Shown in pieces: positions 8,079 through 15,980 of a DNA stretch of 31,267 nucleotides. The notes below the pieces were generated by a model. The model saw only the letters and a program-made list of their open reading frames with translations, was not told the origin of the DNA and ran no database searches. Source of the stretch: JASFQI01 sp050115555 (GTDB lineage Bacteria; Desulfobacterota; DSM-4660; Desulfatiglandales; HGW-15); assembly GCA_050115555.1 (NCBI GenBank), contig JASFQI010000012.1, forward strand, positions 1 through 31,267. The letters run 5' to 3'. Each line of letters begins with the position of its first letter. The first letter of the stretch is position 1. Made by a program: the position numbers and the translations under genes.

Positions 8079-9242
8079 TTGGCTTTAAAAAAACCAAGAA
8101 AAAAGGTTGCCCTGTCCTGGTGGCTGCGGACCTATGCCCTGGCCCTTCGAAGAAAGCCGGCCTCATGGCTTCGCCGGGAAACCGACCCCTATCCGCCCCC
8201 CCCAAAGGGTGTGTGTCTGAGCCCCAGCCTCCATCATTTCCACGCGTACGATCGCGCACCGCTCCGTCTCTCCTGGCGCCGGATGAAAGGACGGGATGCC
8301 GCTGAGTGGCAGACCGTAACGCGCCATCGGCTCGTTCAGCTCCTGGGCCTGGAGACCAGACAGCACCCGCCTGAAGCACACCACCCTGAGGAGTTCCCCC
8401 TTAGGGAAGGCCTTCGTCGCAGGCGCGTGTACCTCCGTGTGGACGAGGCCTGGGATGTCCCGGTGCACCTGGTCTGGCTGGAACCGGAAATGCCCCGGAT
8501 GCCCGTCCTGCTCTACCTGGCCGGGTCTACCTCGGGTGTGCATGTGGCGTGGGGCGGGGTGCGTATTCCGGCCGACTACCTGCTCCTGGGGGTCGGCGCG
8601 GACATGGCCCGGCAGGCGGCCATGCGGGGATACCTCGTGGCCTGTATCGAGCAGGCATGCTTTGGGGAGCGGCTGGAACGGGCCCTTCGGCCCCGGTCGG
8701 CCGCCCGGTGCATCGACGCCGCCAACCATGCCCTGCTCCTGGGCCGATGCCTCCTGGGCGAACAGGTGGCGGACGTGATCTCGGTGGTGGACTGGCTCGA
8801 GGCAGGCGGAAGCGGCCTGGACGCGGATTTGGACCGGCTGCACCTCTTCGGTCACTCGAGTGGAGGGACTGTCGCGGTGTATGCCGCGGCTGTGGAGACC
8901 CGCATTCGAGCCGCCATATGCAGCGGGAGCGTGGGCCCGATTCGGGAGACCATCGCAAGGCGACGGAACCCGGAGGGAGCGGCCACTGTGCCGGGTATTC
9001 TGAACTGGATGGAAACGGAGGATGTGGTGGGGCTCTGCGCGCCCAGGCCCTTCATCGGAGTCTCGGGAGTCAGGGACCATATCTTTCCGTTCCAGGGAGC
9101 CCAGGACGTCGTCGAGGGAGCCCGTGACGTCTACCGGGACATGGGCCGGGTCGATCGGATTCATGCCGTGGCCGGACCGGCCGGACACCAGTACTACCCG
9201 AAGGAGACCTGGGAGGCGGTAGGCCGTCTGCTCGGAACGTAG
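8079..9242 (+). CDS. Alpha/beta hydrolase (esterase-like)
   Basis: The product is up to 387 residues. The nucleophile elbow GHSSGG places the catalytic serine at Ser260. A plausible acid is Asp in VRDHIFPF and a plausible base is His in AGHQYYP, in the correct order. The N-terminal 120 residues are rich in Arg, Pro and His and carry no signal peptide. The start is uncertain: TTG at 8079 is the only early start codon in frame and has no good ribosome site, while the next in-frame ATG is near 8283. The frame is continuous with the upstream gene apart from its TAG stop. Specificity is unknown; acetyl-ester or peptidase-like activity is possible. Confidence 0.78.
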   Translation: MALKKPRKKVALSWWLRTYALALRRKPASWLRRETDPYPPPPKGVCLSPSLHHFHAYDRAPLRLSWRRMKGRDAAEWQTVTRHRLVQLLGLETRQHPPEAHHPEEFPLREGLRRRRVYLRVDEAWDVPVHLVWLEPEMPRMPVLLYLAGSTSGVHVAWGGVRIPADYLLLGVGADMARQAAMRGYLVACIEQACFGERLERALRPRSAARCIDAANHALLLGRCLLGEQVADVISVVDWLEAGGSGLDADLDRLHLFGHSSGGTVAVYAAAVETRIRAAICSGSVGPIRETIARRRNPEGAATVPGILNWMETEDVVGLCAPRPFIGVSGVRDHIFPFQGAQDVVEGARDVYRDMGRVDRIHAVAGPAGHQYYPKETWEAVGRLLGT

Positions 9243-9284
9243 AATGGACGGGCAAACGTCTCCTGCGGGAGTCGGGAGAACCCT

Positions 9285-11018
9285 ATGAAAGGCAAGATAA
9301 CCTCTTCGATAACACACGGTCAGGGAGGGACGGAGGTCCCGGCCAGGGGAGATGGACTGCTCGACGGAGTCCGGACACTCTCAGGACAGGAGATGATCAA
9401 TCGAGTCCTGCAACTCGAGGATCCTCGAGCGGCCGTGCAGGAACTTTCCAGCGAAGACTTCTACTGGATGGTGAAGAAGGTGGGAGATCAGGATGACGTC
9501 GCCCTGCTGGAGCTGGCCTCGGAAACACAGTGGCAGTACGTGCTGGATCTGGAGATATGGGACGGCGACCGGCTGGATCTCCTGCGGACGGACCACTGGA
9601 TCAGCCGGCTCGGTCAGGCCGATTGCGTGCGACTCGTGCAGTGGTTCTTCTCCCAGGCCGAGTTCCTGGTCCATTACTACCTCTATTGCAGCGTGGAAGT
9701 GATCATCGTCCAGGACGATGAGGAGGCGTGGAACATTCCGGACGGCTACTTCAGCACGGACGGGGTTTTCTACATCCGGGCCGCCGACCCGGAGAGCCGC
9801 CCCCACCTGGAAAATCTCCTGCGGGTCATGGCGGAGGAGGACCACGAGCGTTACCAGGCCCTCCTCCTGAGCCTGGCCGGTGTGCTGCCGGCCGAGGTGG
9901 AGGAGGAGATGTACCGGTGGCGCAACATTCGGATCGCCGAGCACGGTTTCCTCCCCAAGGAAGAAGCTCTGGCGATCTACGCGCCTTTGGACCTGAATGC
10001 TCTTCATGGGGATGCGCCCCCGGCCCTGCCAAACCGGGTGGAGGAGGCCGGGGAGACCGCCCTGGTTCCCCTGGCCCCCCTGGAGCATGCGGAGCGTGGA
10101 AACCTCTTGACCGACGCGGTGTCCGCGGGAATCGATCCTCTCCTTCTGGATCGGCTTCGCCTGGAGTTCGCCGGCTTGTGCAACCAGATCCTGTCCGCTG
10201 ATGGCGATCTTTCACCGGAGCTGGAAGACCTCGAGGGGGTCTGTCGCAAGGCGGCCTCCTACGTAAACCTCGCCCTCGAACGCCTGGCCGGTAAGGAGCG
10301 GGAAGCGGTGGAGCAAACGCTTCGTGAGCACAGCCTGGTCGCTCTTTTCCGGACAGGGTACGGCCTGGCCCTTAAGATCAAGTGGGAAGCGGAGCGGTGG
10401 ATGGAGAAGAGCTGGTTTGCCGCCCAGGGGTTGGCCACCGATTTCTGGGGGGAGTACTGGGGAGGGATCCTGCACGGTGTGCTCCAGAAACGGCCCCGGT
10501 TGTTCGTGGGAGACCGGGGGGGGGAAGGCTATCGCGAGTTCGAGTGGCTTTCCGACCTGGCCGACTGCCTGCGAGTGATTCGAAGAATCATGGTGCTGGA
10601 TGGCCTTCTGGATCGGCTTGCCGGCACCGTGGCTCACGGATTGCACGTGCTGGAGTCCCCGGACATCACGCTTCGTCCCCTGTTTTTCAACTCCTGGGCC
10701 CGACGACTGGTGAAGGCCCGGCCCTCCTTTGCCCCGATTACGCCTTCCCAGGCCAGGCGGTTTTTCGAAAAGCTTCGGGGCAAGGGCTCGAAAGGGGCTC
10801 CGCCTTACCCCATGACGGGATTCGAGAAGCGCTTCGTACGGGACTTCATGGCCTTTGCCGCAGATTCCGAACCCGAGGCCGCCGCGGTCCTCAAGGACAC
10901 CCTCGGCCTGATCTGGCAGGAGTTCAACGAGGAGTACCAGGCCGTGTCTCTGGAGGATCTGGACGGTCGTTACTCTAAGTTCATCACCATTCGCGAGCCG
11001 CGAACCTCCGCCCACTAG
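9285..11018 (+). CDS. DUF6178 family protein
   Basis: The product is 577 residues, soluble, acidic and mostly helical by composition, with no signal peptide or membrane segment. GGGAGA stands six bases ahead of the ATG. Segments such as DPRAAVQELSSEDFYWMVKK and WQYVLDLEIWDGDRLD match what I recall of DUF6178, a family largely confined to Desulfobacterota and without known function. A cluster of acidic and Trp/Tyr residues near 120-150 (VQDDEEAW) is notable. It is the last gene of the operon and is followed by a strong bidirectional terminator. The family assignment is from memory of the pattern. Confidence 0.78.
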   Translation: MKGKITSSITHGQGGTEVPARGDGLLDGVRTLSGQEMINRVLQLEDPRAAVQELSSEDFYWMVKKVGDQDDVALLELASETQWQYVLDLEIWDGDRLDLLRTDHWISRLGQADCVRLVQWFFSQAEFLVHYYLYCSVEVIIVQDDEEAWNIPDGYFSTDGVFYIRAADPESRPHLENLLRVMAEEDHERYQALLLSLAGVLPAEVEEEMYRWRNIRIAEHGFLPKEEALAIYAPLDLNALHGDAPPALPNRVEEAGETALVPLAPLEHAERGNLLTDAVSAGIDPLLLDRLRLEFAGLCNQILSADGDLSPELEDLEGVCRKAASYVNLALERLAGKEREAVEQTLREHSLVALFRTGYGLALKIKWEAERWMEKSWFAAQGLATDFWGEYWGGILHGVLQKRPRLFVGDRGGEGYREFEWLSDLADCLRVIRRIMVLDGLLDRLAGTVAHGLHVLESPDITLRPLFFNSWARRLVKARPSFAPITPSQARRFFEKLRGKGSKGAPPYPMTGFEKRFVRDFMAFAADSEPEAAAVLKDTLGLIWQEFNEEYQAVSLEDLDGRYSKFITIREPRTSAH

Positions 11019-11034
11019 GTGTGCACTGAAAAGA

Positions 11035-11066
11035 CTCGGCCCGCGATCGCAAGATCGCGGGCCGAG
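11035..11066. terminator. Bidirectional hairpin terminator between DUF6178 and hsp20
   Basis: A perfect 14 bp stem (CTCGGCCCGCGATC with its complement) encloses a GCAA tetraloop. The plus side continues CTCTTTCC and the minus side TCTTTTC, so it can stop both the rightward operon and the leftward hsp20 pair. Confidence 0.8.
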
Positions 11067-11094
11067 CTCTTTCCTGCGCTATGCCGGGAACGGT

Positions 11095-11496
11095 TTAGGC
11101 GGCCTTGACCTCGATTTTGCGAGGTTTGGCCTCTTCCACCTTGGGTAGCGTCAGGCGAAGCACGCCGTCCGTGAGCTCCGCCTCAATCTTGGACTGATCG
11201 ATGGATTTCCCGAGGCTGAACTCCCGCACGTACCGGCCGGTATGGTACTCCCGGTAGACATCTGCCTCTTCGTTCCCTTCCGGGTCTTTGACCTCCCCGG
11301 TGAGAGTGAGGATGCTTTCGTGCAGGTCGATGTTCAGACTGTCGGCTTGAACCCCGGGCATATCCGCGACCAGGGTAAGTGCCTTTTCGGTCTCGAAAAT
11401 GTCCACCATGGGGGTGAACGTGGGACCCGGCTTGGTCTGCTCCGCAGGGCTTGTCAGTTCCTGTTTGTCTTTTGCCTGAAGGGCCTTGTCTTCCAT
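11095..11496 (-). CDS. Small heat-shock protein, Hsp20/alpha-crystallin family (second of pair)
   Basis: The product is 133 residues, an ATP-independent holdase. The alpha-crystallin domain runs from about residue 30 to the end: TPMVDIFETEKALTLVADMPG opens it, and VREFSLGKSIDQSKIEAEL followed by DGVLRLTLPKVEEAKPRKIEV closes it. The conserved G-V-L core is present, and a C-terminal KPRKIEV tail provides the I-x-V-type motif. The N-terminal arm is short and charged. GGGAGGGATGAAAA precedes the ATG. It lies 26 bases after its paralogue and shares its transcript. Confidence 0.92.
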   Translation of the reverse strand: MEDKALQAKDKQELTSPAEQTKPGPTFTPMVDIFETEKALTLVADMPGVQADSLNIDLHESILTLTGEVKDPEGNEEADVYREYHTGRYVREFSLGKSIDQSKIEAELTDGVLRLTLPKVEEAKPRKIEVKAA

Positions 11497-11522
11497 TTTT
11501 CATCCCTCCCTTCCACTCAAAA

Positions 11523-11987
11523 TCAAGAAGACTTGACGGCGATCTGCCGAGGCTTGCTCTCTTCGGCCTTGGGAAGCGTAATCGTGAGCACACCGTTCTT
11601 GCATTCCGCCTCGATTTTTGTGGTTTCCACAGGGTCGGGAATGGTAACGGTCCGGCTGAACCGGCCGGCTTCGCGCTCTCTTCTGTGATAGGTCGTCCCT
11701 TCTCCCTCCTCGGGAATTTTTCGTTCCCCGGTGATCGTCACGCTGTTTCCTGTCACGGAGATGTCCAGATCGGACGCCTTGATTCCCGGGAGCTCCGCAC
11801 GAAGATAGAACCCGTCCGCGTCCTCGGTCAGGTTGACCAGGGGAAACACCCCTGCCGTTCGGTTCCAGAATAGACCACGATTCAGACCCTCGGTAAGGCG
11901 ATCCATCTCCTGTCTCATGCGGTCGAGTTCACTGAACGGGCTCCTTGTTGCCCATCCGGGCCAGTGGCTCAGTCTGTTGATAATCAT
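11523..11987 (-). CDS. Small heat-shock protein, Hsp20/alpha-crystallin family (first of pair)
   Basis: The product is 154 residues. The N terminus WPGWATRSPFSELDRMRQEM and the phrase FPLVNLTEDADGFYLRAELPG are typical of bacterial class A Hsp20. The domain ends with CKNGVLTITLPKAEESKPRQIAV. AAGGAGGGATGAATC precedes the ATG. It leads a two-gene heat-shock operon with the paralogue at 11095-11496; the pair may form hetero-oligomers, which is inference. Confidence 0.93.
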   Translation of the reverse strand: MIINRLSHWPGWATRSPFSELDRMRQEMDRLTEGLNRGLFWNRTAGVFPLVNLTEDADGFYLRAELPGIKASDLDISVTGNSVTITGERKIPEEGEGTTYHRREREAGRFSRTVTIPDPVETTKIEAECKNGVLTITLPKAEESKPRQIAVKSS

Positions 11988-12105
11988 GATTCATCCCTCC
12001 TTCTTCGATGGTTGGCTCCCCTGGGGGAGCGCGAATCATGTGGCATCCACCCTGGCGTATGGCAGGTTTATCCTTAAATAACAGGTGGTTGCCTTTTATT
12101 TTTTA

Positions 12106-12133
12106 AAGATAATCACCCCTCGAAAGCTGTCAA
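12106..12133 (-). promoter_or_regulatory. Candidate promoter of the hsp20 operon
   Basis: On the minus strand a perfect TTGACA (12128-12133) is followed after 16 bases by TATCTT (12106-12111). It is closer to a housekeeping sigma70 promoter than to a sigma32 promoter, since no CCCCAT-type -10 is present. The leader of about 110 bases is long enough to hold a thermosensor, though none was identified. Confidence 0.55.
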
Positions 12134-12344
12134 GATCTGGGAGACAAAAACCTGGAATAAACCAGAGAGTGGCGGTTACCGATCTCGGTTGGACTTCTGA
12201 AAGGACTCTGGAATGGGGTATGGGTTGGCTGAGAAGGATGGAAGAGATTCTGATGAACCAATGAAACCGGAGGAGGGTGTGATAACACACTCTCGGTATA
12301 GAGCCTGAAATTTCGGCCGAGTACGGAATCCGGCAGGCAGAGGG

Positions 12345-12384
12345 GATCGGCTCCCCCCTGGCAGGCACCGGGGGGGAGCCGATC
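12345..12384 (-). terminator. Hairpin downstream of groEL
   Basis: A 14-15 bp stem (GATCGGCTCCCCCC and its complement) with an 11-12 base loop starts 11 bases after the groEL stop. No T-run follows on the minus strand, so it may be a factor-assisted terminator or an mRNA 3' stabiliser. Confidence 0.6.
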
Positions 12385-12395
12385 AACGGTATGGA

Positions 12396-14015
12396 TCAGT
12401 ACATGTCCTCCGGAGACATCTGGGGCATGGGCTCCTTCTTCTTGGGTTTTTCGGCCACAGCCGCCTCGGTGGTCATCAGCAGGCCTGCAACAGAGGCTGC
12501 GTTCTGAAGGGCGAACCGGGTGACCTTGGTGGGGTCGATGACTCCGGCGGCCACCAGGTTCTCGTACTCCCCCTTCTCGGCATTGAAGCCGTAGTCATCC
12601 TTGCCGTCCATCACGTGCCGGACCACCACAGACCCTTCGAAACCGGCGTTGTTTGCGATCTGCCGAACCGGTTCCTCCAGTGCGCGGCGGACCAGGTTCA
12701 CACCCAGCTGGGCGTCCCCATCCAGGGTTACCTTGTCCAGGGCCTTCATGGCGCGGATCAGGGCCACGCCTCCGCCCGGCACGACGCCTTCTTCCACGGC
12801 TGCACGCGTGGCGTTGAGGGCGTCTTCCACCCGATCCTTCTTTTCCTTCATCTCGATCTCGGTGGCGGACCCTACACTAATGACGGCAACGCCTCCGATC
12901 AGCTTGGCCAGGCGTTCCTGGAGCTTCTCTCGGTCGTAATCGCTTGTGGTTTCATCGATCTGGGCACGAATCTGCTTGACGCGGCCCTCCAGGGCCTTGC
13001 GGGTCCCACCCCCGTCCACGATCGTGGTGTTATCCTTGTCCACGCTCACCCGCTTGGCGGTCCCAAGGTCCTGCAACGTGATGTTTTCCAGCTTCACGCC
13101 GAGATCCTCGCTGATGACCTGCCCGCCGGTGAGCACGGCCATGTCTTCAAGCATGGCCTTGCGACGGTCCCCGAAGCCCGGGGCCTTGACCGCTACGCAC
13201 TTGAGGGTCCCTCGAAGCTTATTGACCACGAGCGTGGCCAGGGCTTCTCCTTCCACGTCTTCGGCGATGATGAGGAGCGGCCTACCGCTTCGGGCTACCT
13301 GCTCCAGAAGCGGCACAAGGTCTTTCATGTTGCTGATCTTTTTTTCGTGGAGCAGGATGTACGGCTCCTCCAGCTCCGCTTCCATCTTTTCCTGGTCCGT
13401 CACAAAGTACGGGCTCAGGTAGCCCCGATCGAACTGCATGCCCTCGACGATGTCCAGCGTGGTCTCCATGCTCTTGGCCTCTTCCACGGTGATCACGCCT
13501 TCCTTGCCGACCTTTTCCATGGCTTCGGAGATGATTTCCCCGATGGTGGAATCGTTGTTGGCCGAGACCGTCCCGACCTGGGCGATCTCTTTCTTCTCCT
13601 TGGTGGGTTTGGAGATTTTTCGGAGTTCCTCGACCACAGCGGTCACGGCCTGATCCACACCGCGCTTGACGGCCATGGGGTTGGCGCCCGCAGCGACCAG
13701 CTTGGACCCTTCCCGATAGATGCACTGAGCCAGGATGGTGGCCGTGGTGGTCCCGTCCCCTGCCACATCGGAGGTCTTAGAGGCCACCTCCTTCACCATC
13801 TGGGCCCCCATGTTCTCGAACTTGTCCTCCAGTTCGACCTCCTTGGCCACGGTCACCCCGTCCTTGGTCATCTTGGGGGCCCCCCAGGACTTCTCGATCA
13901 GCACGTTTCGTCCCTTCGGACCCAGCGTCACTTTCACCGCGTCGGCAAGGGTATCCACCCCTTTGAGCATCTTTGCCCGGGCCTCCGCGCTGTATTTGAT
14001 TTCCTTCCCTGTCAT
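12396..14015 (-). CDS. groL: Chaperonin GroEL (60 kDa, Cpn60)
   Basis: The product is 539 residues, the usual length. It forms the ATP-driven double-ring folding chamber in the cytoplasm with GroES. Hallmarks are VKVTLGPKGRNVLIEK near the N terminus, the nucleotide-binding AGDGTTTATILA, the apical-domain stretch DRGYLSPYFVTD, and VVPGGGVALIRA with NNAGFEGSVVV in the C-terminal half. The C-terminal tail is unusual: instead of Gly-Gly-Met repeats it ends KKKEPMPQMSPEDMY. The gene follows groES by 20 bases and ends 11 bases before a strong hairpin. Confidence 0.98.
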   Translation of the reverse strand: MTGKEIKYSAEARAKMLKGVDTLADAVKVTLGPKGRNVLIEKSWGAPKMTKDGVTVAKEVELEDKFENMGAQMVKEVASKTSDVAGDGTTTATILAQCIYREGSKLVAAGANPMAVKRGVDQAVTAVVEELRKISKPTKEKKEIAQVGTVSANNDSTIGEIISEAMEKVGKEGVITVEEAKSMETTLDIVEGMQFDRGYLSPYFVTDQEKMEAELEEPYILLHEKKISNMKDLVPLLEQVARSGRPLLIIAEDVEGEALATLVVNKLRGTLKCVAVKAPGFGDRRKAMLEDMAVLTGGQVISEDLGVKLENITLQDLGTAKRVSVDKDNTTIVDGGGTRKALEGRVKQIRAQIDETTSDYDREKLQERLAKLIGGVAVISVGSATEIEMKEKKDRVEDALNATRAAVEEGVVPGGGVALIRAMKALDKVTLDGDAQLGVNLVRRALEEPVRQIANNAGFEGSVVVRHVMDGKDDYGFNAEKGEYENLVAAGVIDPTKVTRFALQNAASVAGLLMTTEAAVAEKPKKKEPMPQMSPEDMY

Positions 14016-14035
14016 GGTATGTGTCCTCCTGGTCG

Positions 14036-14323
14036 TTATTCGACGATGCCCAAGATGTCGTCTTCGCGCATGATCAGATGCTCCACGCCGTCAACCGTGA
14101 TCTCAGTGCCGGCGTATTTTCCGAAGAGCACGCGATCGTTCTTCTTGACTTCCGTGGGAACCCGTTTGCCGTTCTCATCGATCTTCCCCGGTCCCACGGC
14201 CATCACCTTGCCTTGCTGGGGCTTTTCCTTGGCGGTGTCCGGAATGATGATACCGCCAGAGGTCTTTTCCTCCTCCTCGATTCGCGTCACAACCACCCTG
14301 TCATTCAACGGCTTCAGTTTCAT
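14036..14323 (-). CDS. groS: Co-chaperonin GroES
   Basis: The 95-residue product is the standard GroES size. It begins MKLKPLNDRVVVTRIEEEEK, has the mobile-loop region KTSGGIIIPDTAKEKPQQGK that contacts GroEL, and ends with the roof/base segment ending DDILGIVE. AAGGAGG lies upstream of the ATG. It is cotranscribed with groEL, 20 bases downstream. Confidence 0.98.
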   Translation of the reverse strand: MKLKPLNDRVVVTRIEEEEKTSGGIIIPDTAKEKPQQGKVMAVGPGKIDENGKRVPTEVKKNDRVLFGKYAGTEITVDGVEHLIMREDDILGIVE

Positions 14324-14368
14324 CGCGGGAAACCTCCTTGTCCTTCTTTTTCAAGAATGAAATGCGAC

Positions 14369-14410
14369 CGGATTTCCCTTCGCGAGAGACTTCTCTCGGG
14401 TGGAAATCCG
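14369..14410. promoter_or_regulatory. Large hairpin in the groES leader
   Basis: Outer arms CGGATTTCC and GGAAATCCG enclose an inner stem CGAGAG/CTCTCG with an ACTT loop, so about 15 base pairs can form across an internal loop. It lies between the predicted -10 and the groES ribosome site, inside the predicted 5' untranslated RNA. No CIRCE operator (TTAGCACTC type) is present, so this may be the regulatory element, for example a structured heat-responsive leader. That role is inference. Confidence 0.55.
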
Positions 14411-14426
14411 TGATAACTCTCTGAAA

Positions 14427-14454
14427 TATTTAAATTTTGCATAACTATCGTCAA
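14427..14454 (-). promoter_or_regulatory. Candidate promoter of groES-groEL
   Basis: On the minus strand TTGACG (14449-14454) is followed after 16 bases by TAAATA (14427-14432) in an AT-rich stretch. The distance to the groES start is about 100 bases. No sigma32-type pair was recognised. Confidence 0.45.
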
Positions 14455-14526
14455 AAAAATAAGCACCTTTTTTCGTTTGTCAAGATCCAGGAGCGTTTTG
14501 AGGGCGCCGAACGGAGTCCTGTGAGG

Positions 14527-14569
14527 TTCCGGCCAGGGGTCCGAGGCACGGAAGGTCCCCTGGCCGGAA
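14527..14569. terminator. Strong hairpin between the nitroreductase-like gene and groES
   Basis: A perfect 13 bp stem (TTCCGGCCAGGGG and its complement) encloses a 17-base loop. It follows the leftward nitroreductase-like gene by about 60 bases and precedes the groES promoter. On the minus strand the T-run lies before, not after, the stem, so intrinsic termination is not certain. Confidence 0.5.
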
Positions 14570-14631
14570 AAAAGGGAAACGAGATAGATGATGAAGAATG
14601 TTCAGGTTCGGATCGGGGGGCTCAAAGTCCT

Positions 14632-15759
14632 TCAGGATCGGAGAAACCACTCCACAGGCCGGCGAAGGCTGACCGGGCCGGGGTAAGGGTCTATGTAGCC
14701 TACCCGCAGGACAAACTGCGGGGTCATGTCCTTGGGGTGGTTCTCCGCGATGCGTCGCCTGCCCTCGGGCTCCTCCAGGAGTTGGGTCATGGGGTGAATG
14801 CCTACACCGTGCTCCCGGGCCAGAAGGGCCATCCGCTCGAACCGCCGCCCGGTCTCGATCACATCGCGAACCGAGCTCCCCGCGCTCGTGATGACGAACC
14901 ATCCTGCGCCCTGGGAGGCGAGCTCCGCAGTGGAATCAATACCGCGCTCTCGGAAGCTTTTCTTGAGGGCGTCTGAAGGGTTCATGAAGTGGCGGACATA
15001 CCAGCCCGAAAAACCTGACATCTCCATTCCCTCGGGGGTCAGTCCGTCGCGGTGTTTTCGTGCCGTGCAGTCCCTAAAACGCAGCCACGTAGCCAACTCC
15101 TCCTGGGCCCGGTCCTTTTGGGTCTGAAGACGGAAGCACGCTACGGTACCTTCTTGAAGGCACGAAGCGTGGGAGGAGCCGCGGGGAAAGTAGAAGAGCC
15201 GTCCGTTCAGGGGGGCGGACAGGGCACGAACGTCCTCGGCCCGGAGCTCCCGGTCCTGAAGCCCTCGCTTCACGGTCCTACGGGTCTCGATTCTCTCGAG
15301 AGGATACGGGACGGTCTTGGCCGGCGTCAGGGTGACGCGGATCAGGTCCGTATCGAAGGGGGATCCGGCGATCACCTCCATGGAGGGCTGGTACCCCAGG
15401 GCCGCTGCGGCCGTAACCAGGTTCTCTGCAAAGGCCCCGATGGAGAGGAGCATCTCCCGGTTCTCGGAATCGACCACCGGCATTCGCCGCGTTGGATCTG
15501 CACCGATGATCCACTCGTGCTTTTTCATTACGCGGACGGTCCACGGCTGGGTGTTGTGCCCGCTCGGCGCGAGCGAGGCGTACCGGAGCACGCGCTTCTC
15601 ATTCGGCTCAAGCGAGCGAGCCCCGTCGGTATCCCGGAGCCGAGCCGCGAGATCCTCTCGACGGAGCCCATGCCCGCACCCCTGCACAACGGGTACAAGA
15701 CCGGCACCAATGACGGTTGCGGCAAAGGTTTGTTTGAGAAAAGCTCTTCTGTTCAACAT
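14632..15759 (-). CDS. Acg/nitroreductase-like FMN-binding lipoprotein with Tat signal
   Basis: The product is 375 residues from the ATG at 15759, chosen for AAAGGAGA just upstream; the longer frame to 15810 lacks such a site. The N terminus NRRAFLK followed by a hydrophobic stretch is a twin-arginine signal, and VVQGC (Cys28) is a lipobox, so the protein is probably exported folded with its flavin and anchored to a membrane. The nitroreductase signature SLAPSGHNTQPW follows the signal, as in the Acg-type two-half nitroreductases, and a second nitroreductase-like half (MTQLLEEPEGRR, FVLRVGY) closes the protein. The substrate is unknown. Confidence 0.85.
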   Translation of the reverse strand: MLNRRAFLKQTFAATVIGAGLVPVVQGCGHGLRREDLAARLRDTDGARSLEPNEKRVLRYASLAPSGHNTQPWTVRVMKKHEWIIGADPTRRMPVVDSENREMLLSIGAFAENLVTAAAALGYQPSMEVIAGSPFDTDLIRVTLTPAKTVPYPLERIETRRTVKRGLQDRELRAEDVRALSAPLNGRLFYFPRGSSHASCLQEGTVACFRLQTQKDRAQEELATWLRFRDCTARKHRDGLTPEGMEMSGFSGWYVRHFMNPSDALKKSFRERGIDSTAELASQGAGWFVITSAGSSVRDVIETGRRFERMALLAREHGVGIHPMTQLLEEPEGRRRIAENHPKDMTPQFVLRVGYIDPYPGPVSLRRPVEWFLRS

Positions 15760-15821
15760 GAGGAATCTCCTTTTTTCATGTGGGATGCTTCCGGCGCTTT
15801 CGCTCGCCATAGATCCCTTTT

Positions 15822-15925
15822 TGGTGACAAAAACTGAGATTGATAAAATTATTAATTAAAACCGATAAGTTAAGTAAATATATTGGGCTTAAAATATTTT
15901 CTATCGTCACTTACTGGTGACAAAA
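15822..15925. promoter_or_regulatory. Candidate operator pair upstream of the nitroreductase-like gene
   Basis: TGGTGACAAAA occurs at 15822-15832 and again at 15915-15925. The second copy is half of the palindrome GTCAC-TTACTG-GTGAC at 15906-15921. On the minus strand this site overlaps a possible TTGTCA -35. The arrangement suggests a dimeric regulator, but its identity cannot be read. Confidence 0.35.
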
Positions 15926-15980
15926 TAAGGAAAGAAATTCTCCTTGTCAAGGATAAAACAAGGCGAAGTGAAAAAAGATT

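Larger units (their letters stand above)
11988..12395. other. Intergenic region between groEL and the hsp20 pair
   Basis: These 408 bases hold the hsp20 promoter (12106-12133) and the groEL terminator hairpin (12345-12384). A 96-codon leftward frame at 12096-12386 overlaps both signals and looks spurious. No CIRCE element was seen. Confidence 0.55.

Noticed and set aside
12096..12386. 96-codon minus-strand frame between groEL and hsp20
   Set aside because: It spans the groEL terminator hairpin and the hsp20 promoter, has no clear ribosome site and resembles no family.
12615..14360. 581-codon open frame on the plus strand
   Set aside because: It is the antisense of groEL-groES, is His/Leu/Gly rich, and has no family features.
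14324..14480. CIRCE/HrcA operator before groES
   Set aside because: No TTAGCACTC-type inverted repeat exists; the hairpin present has different arms.
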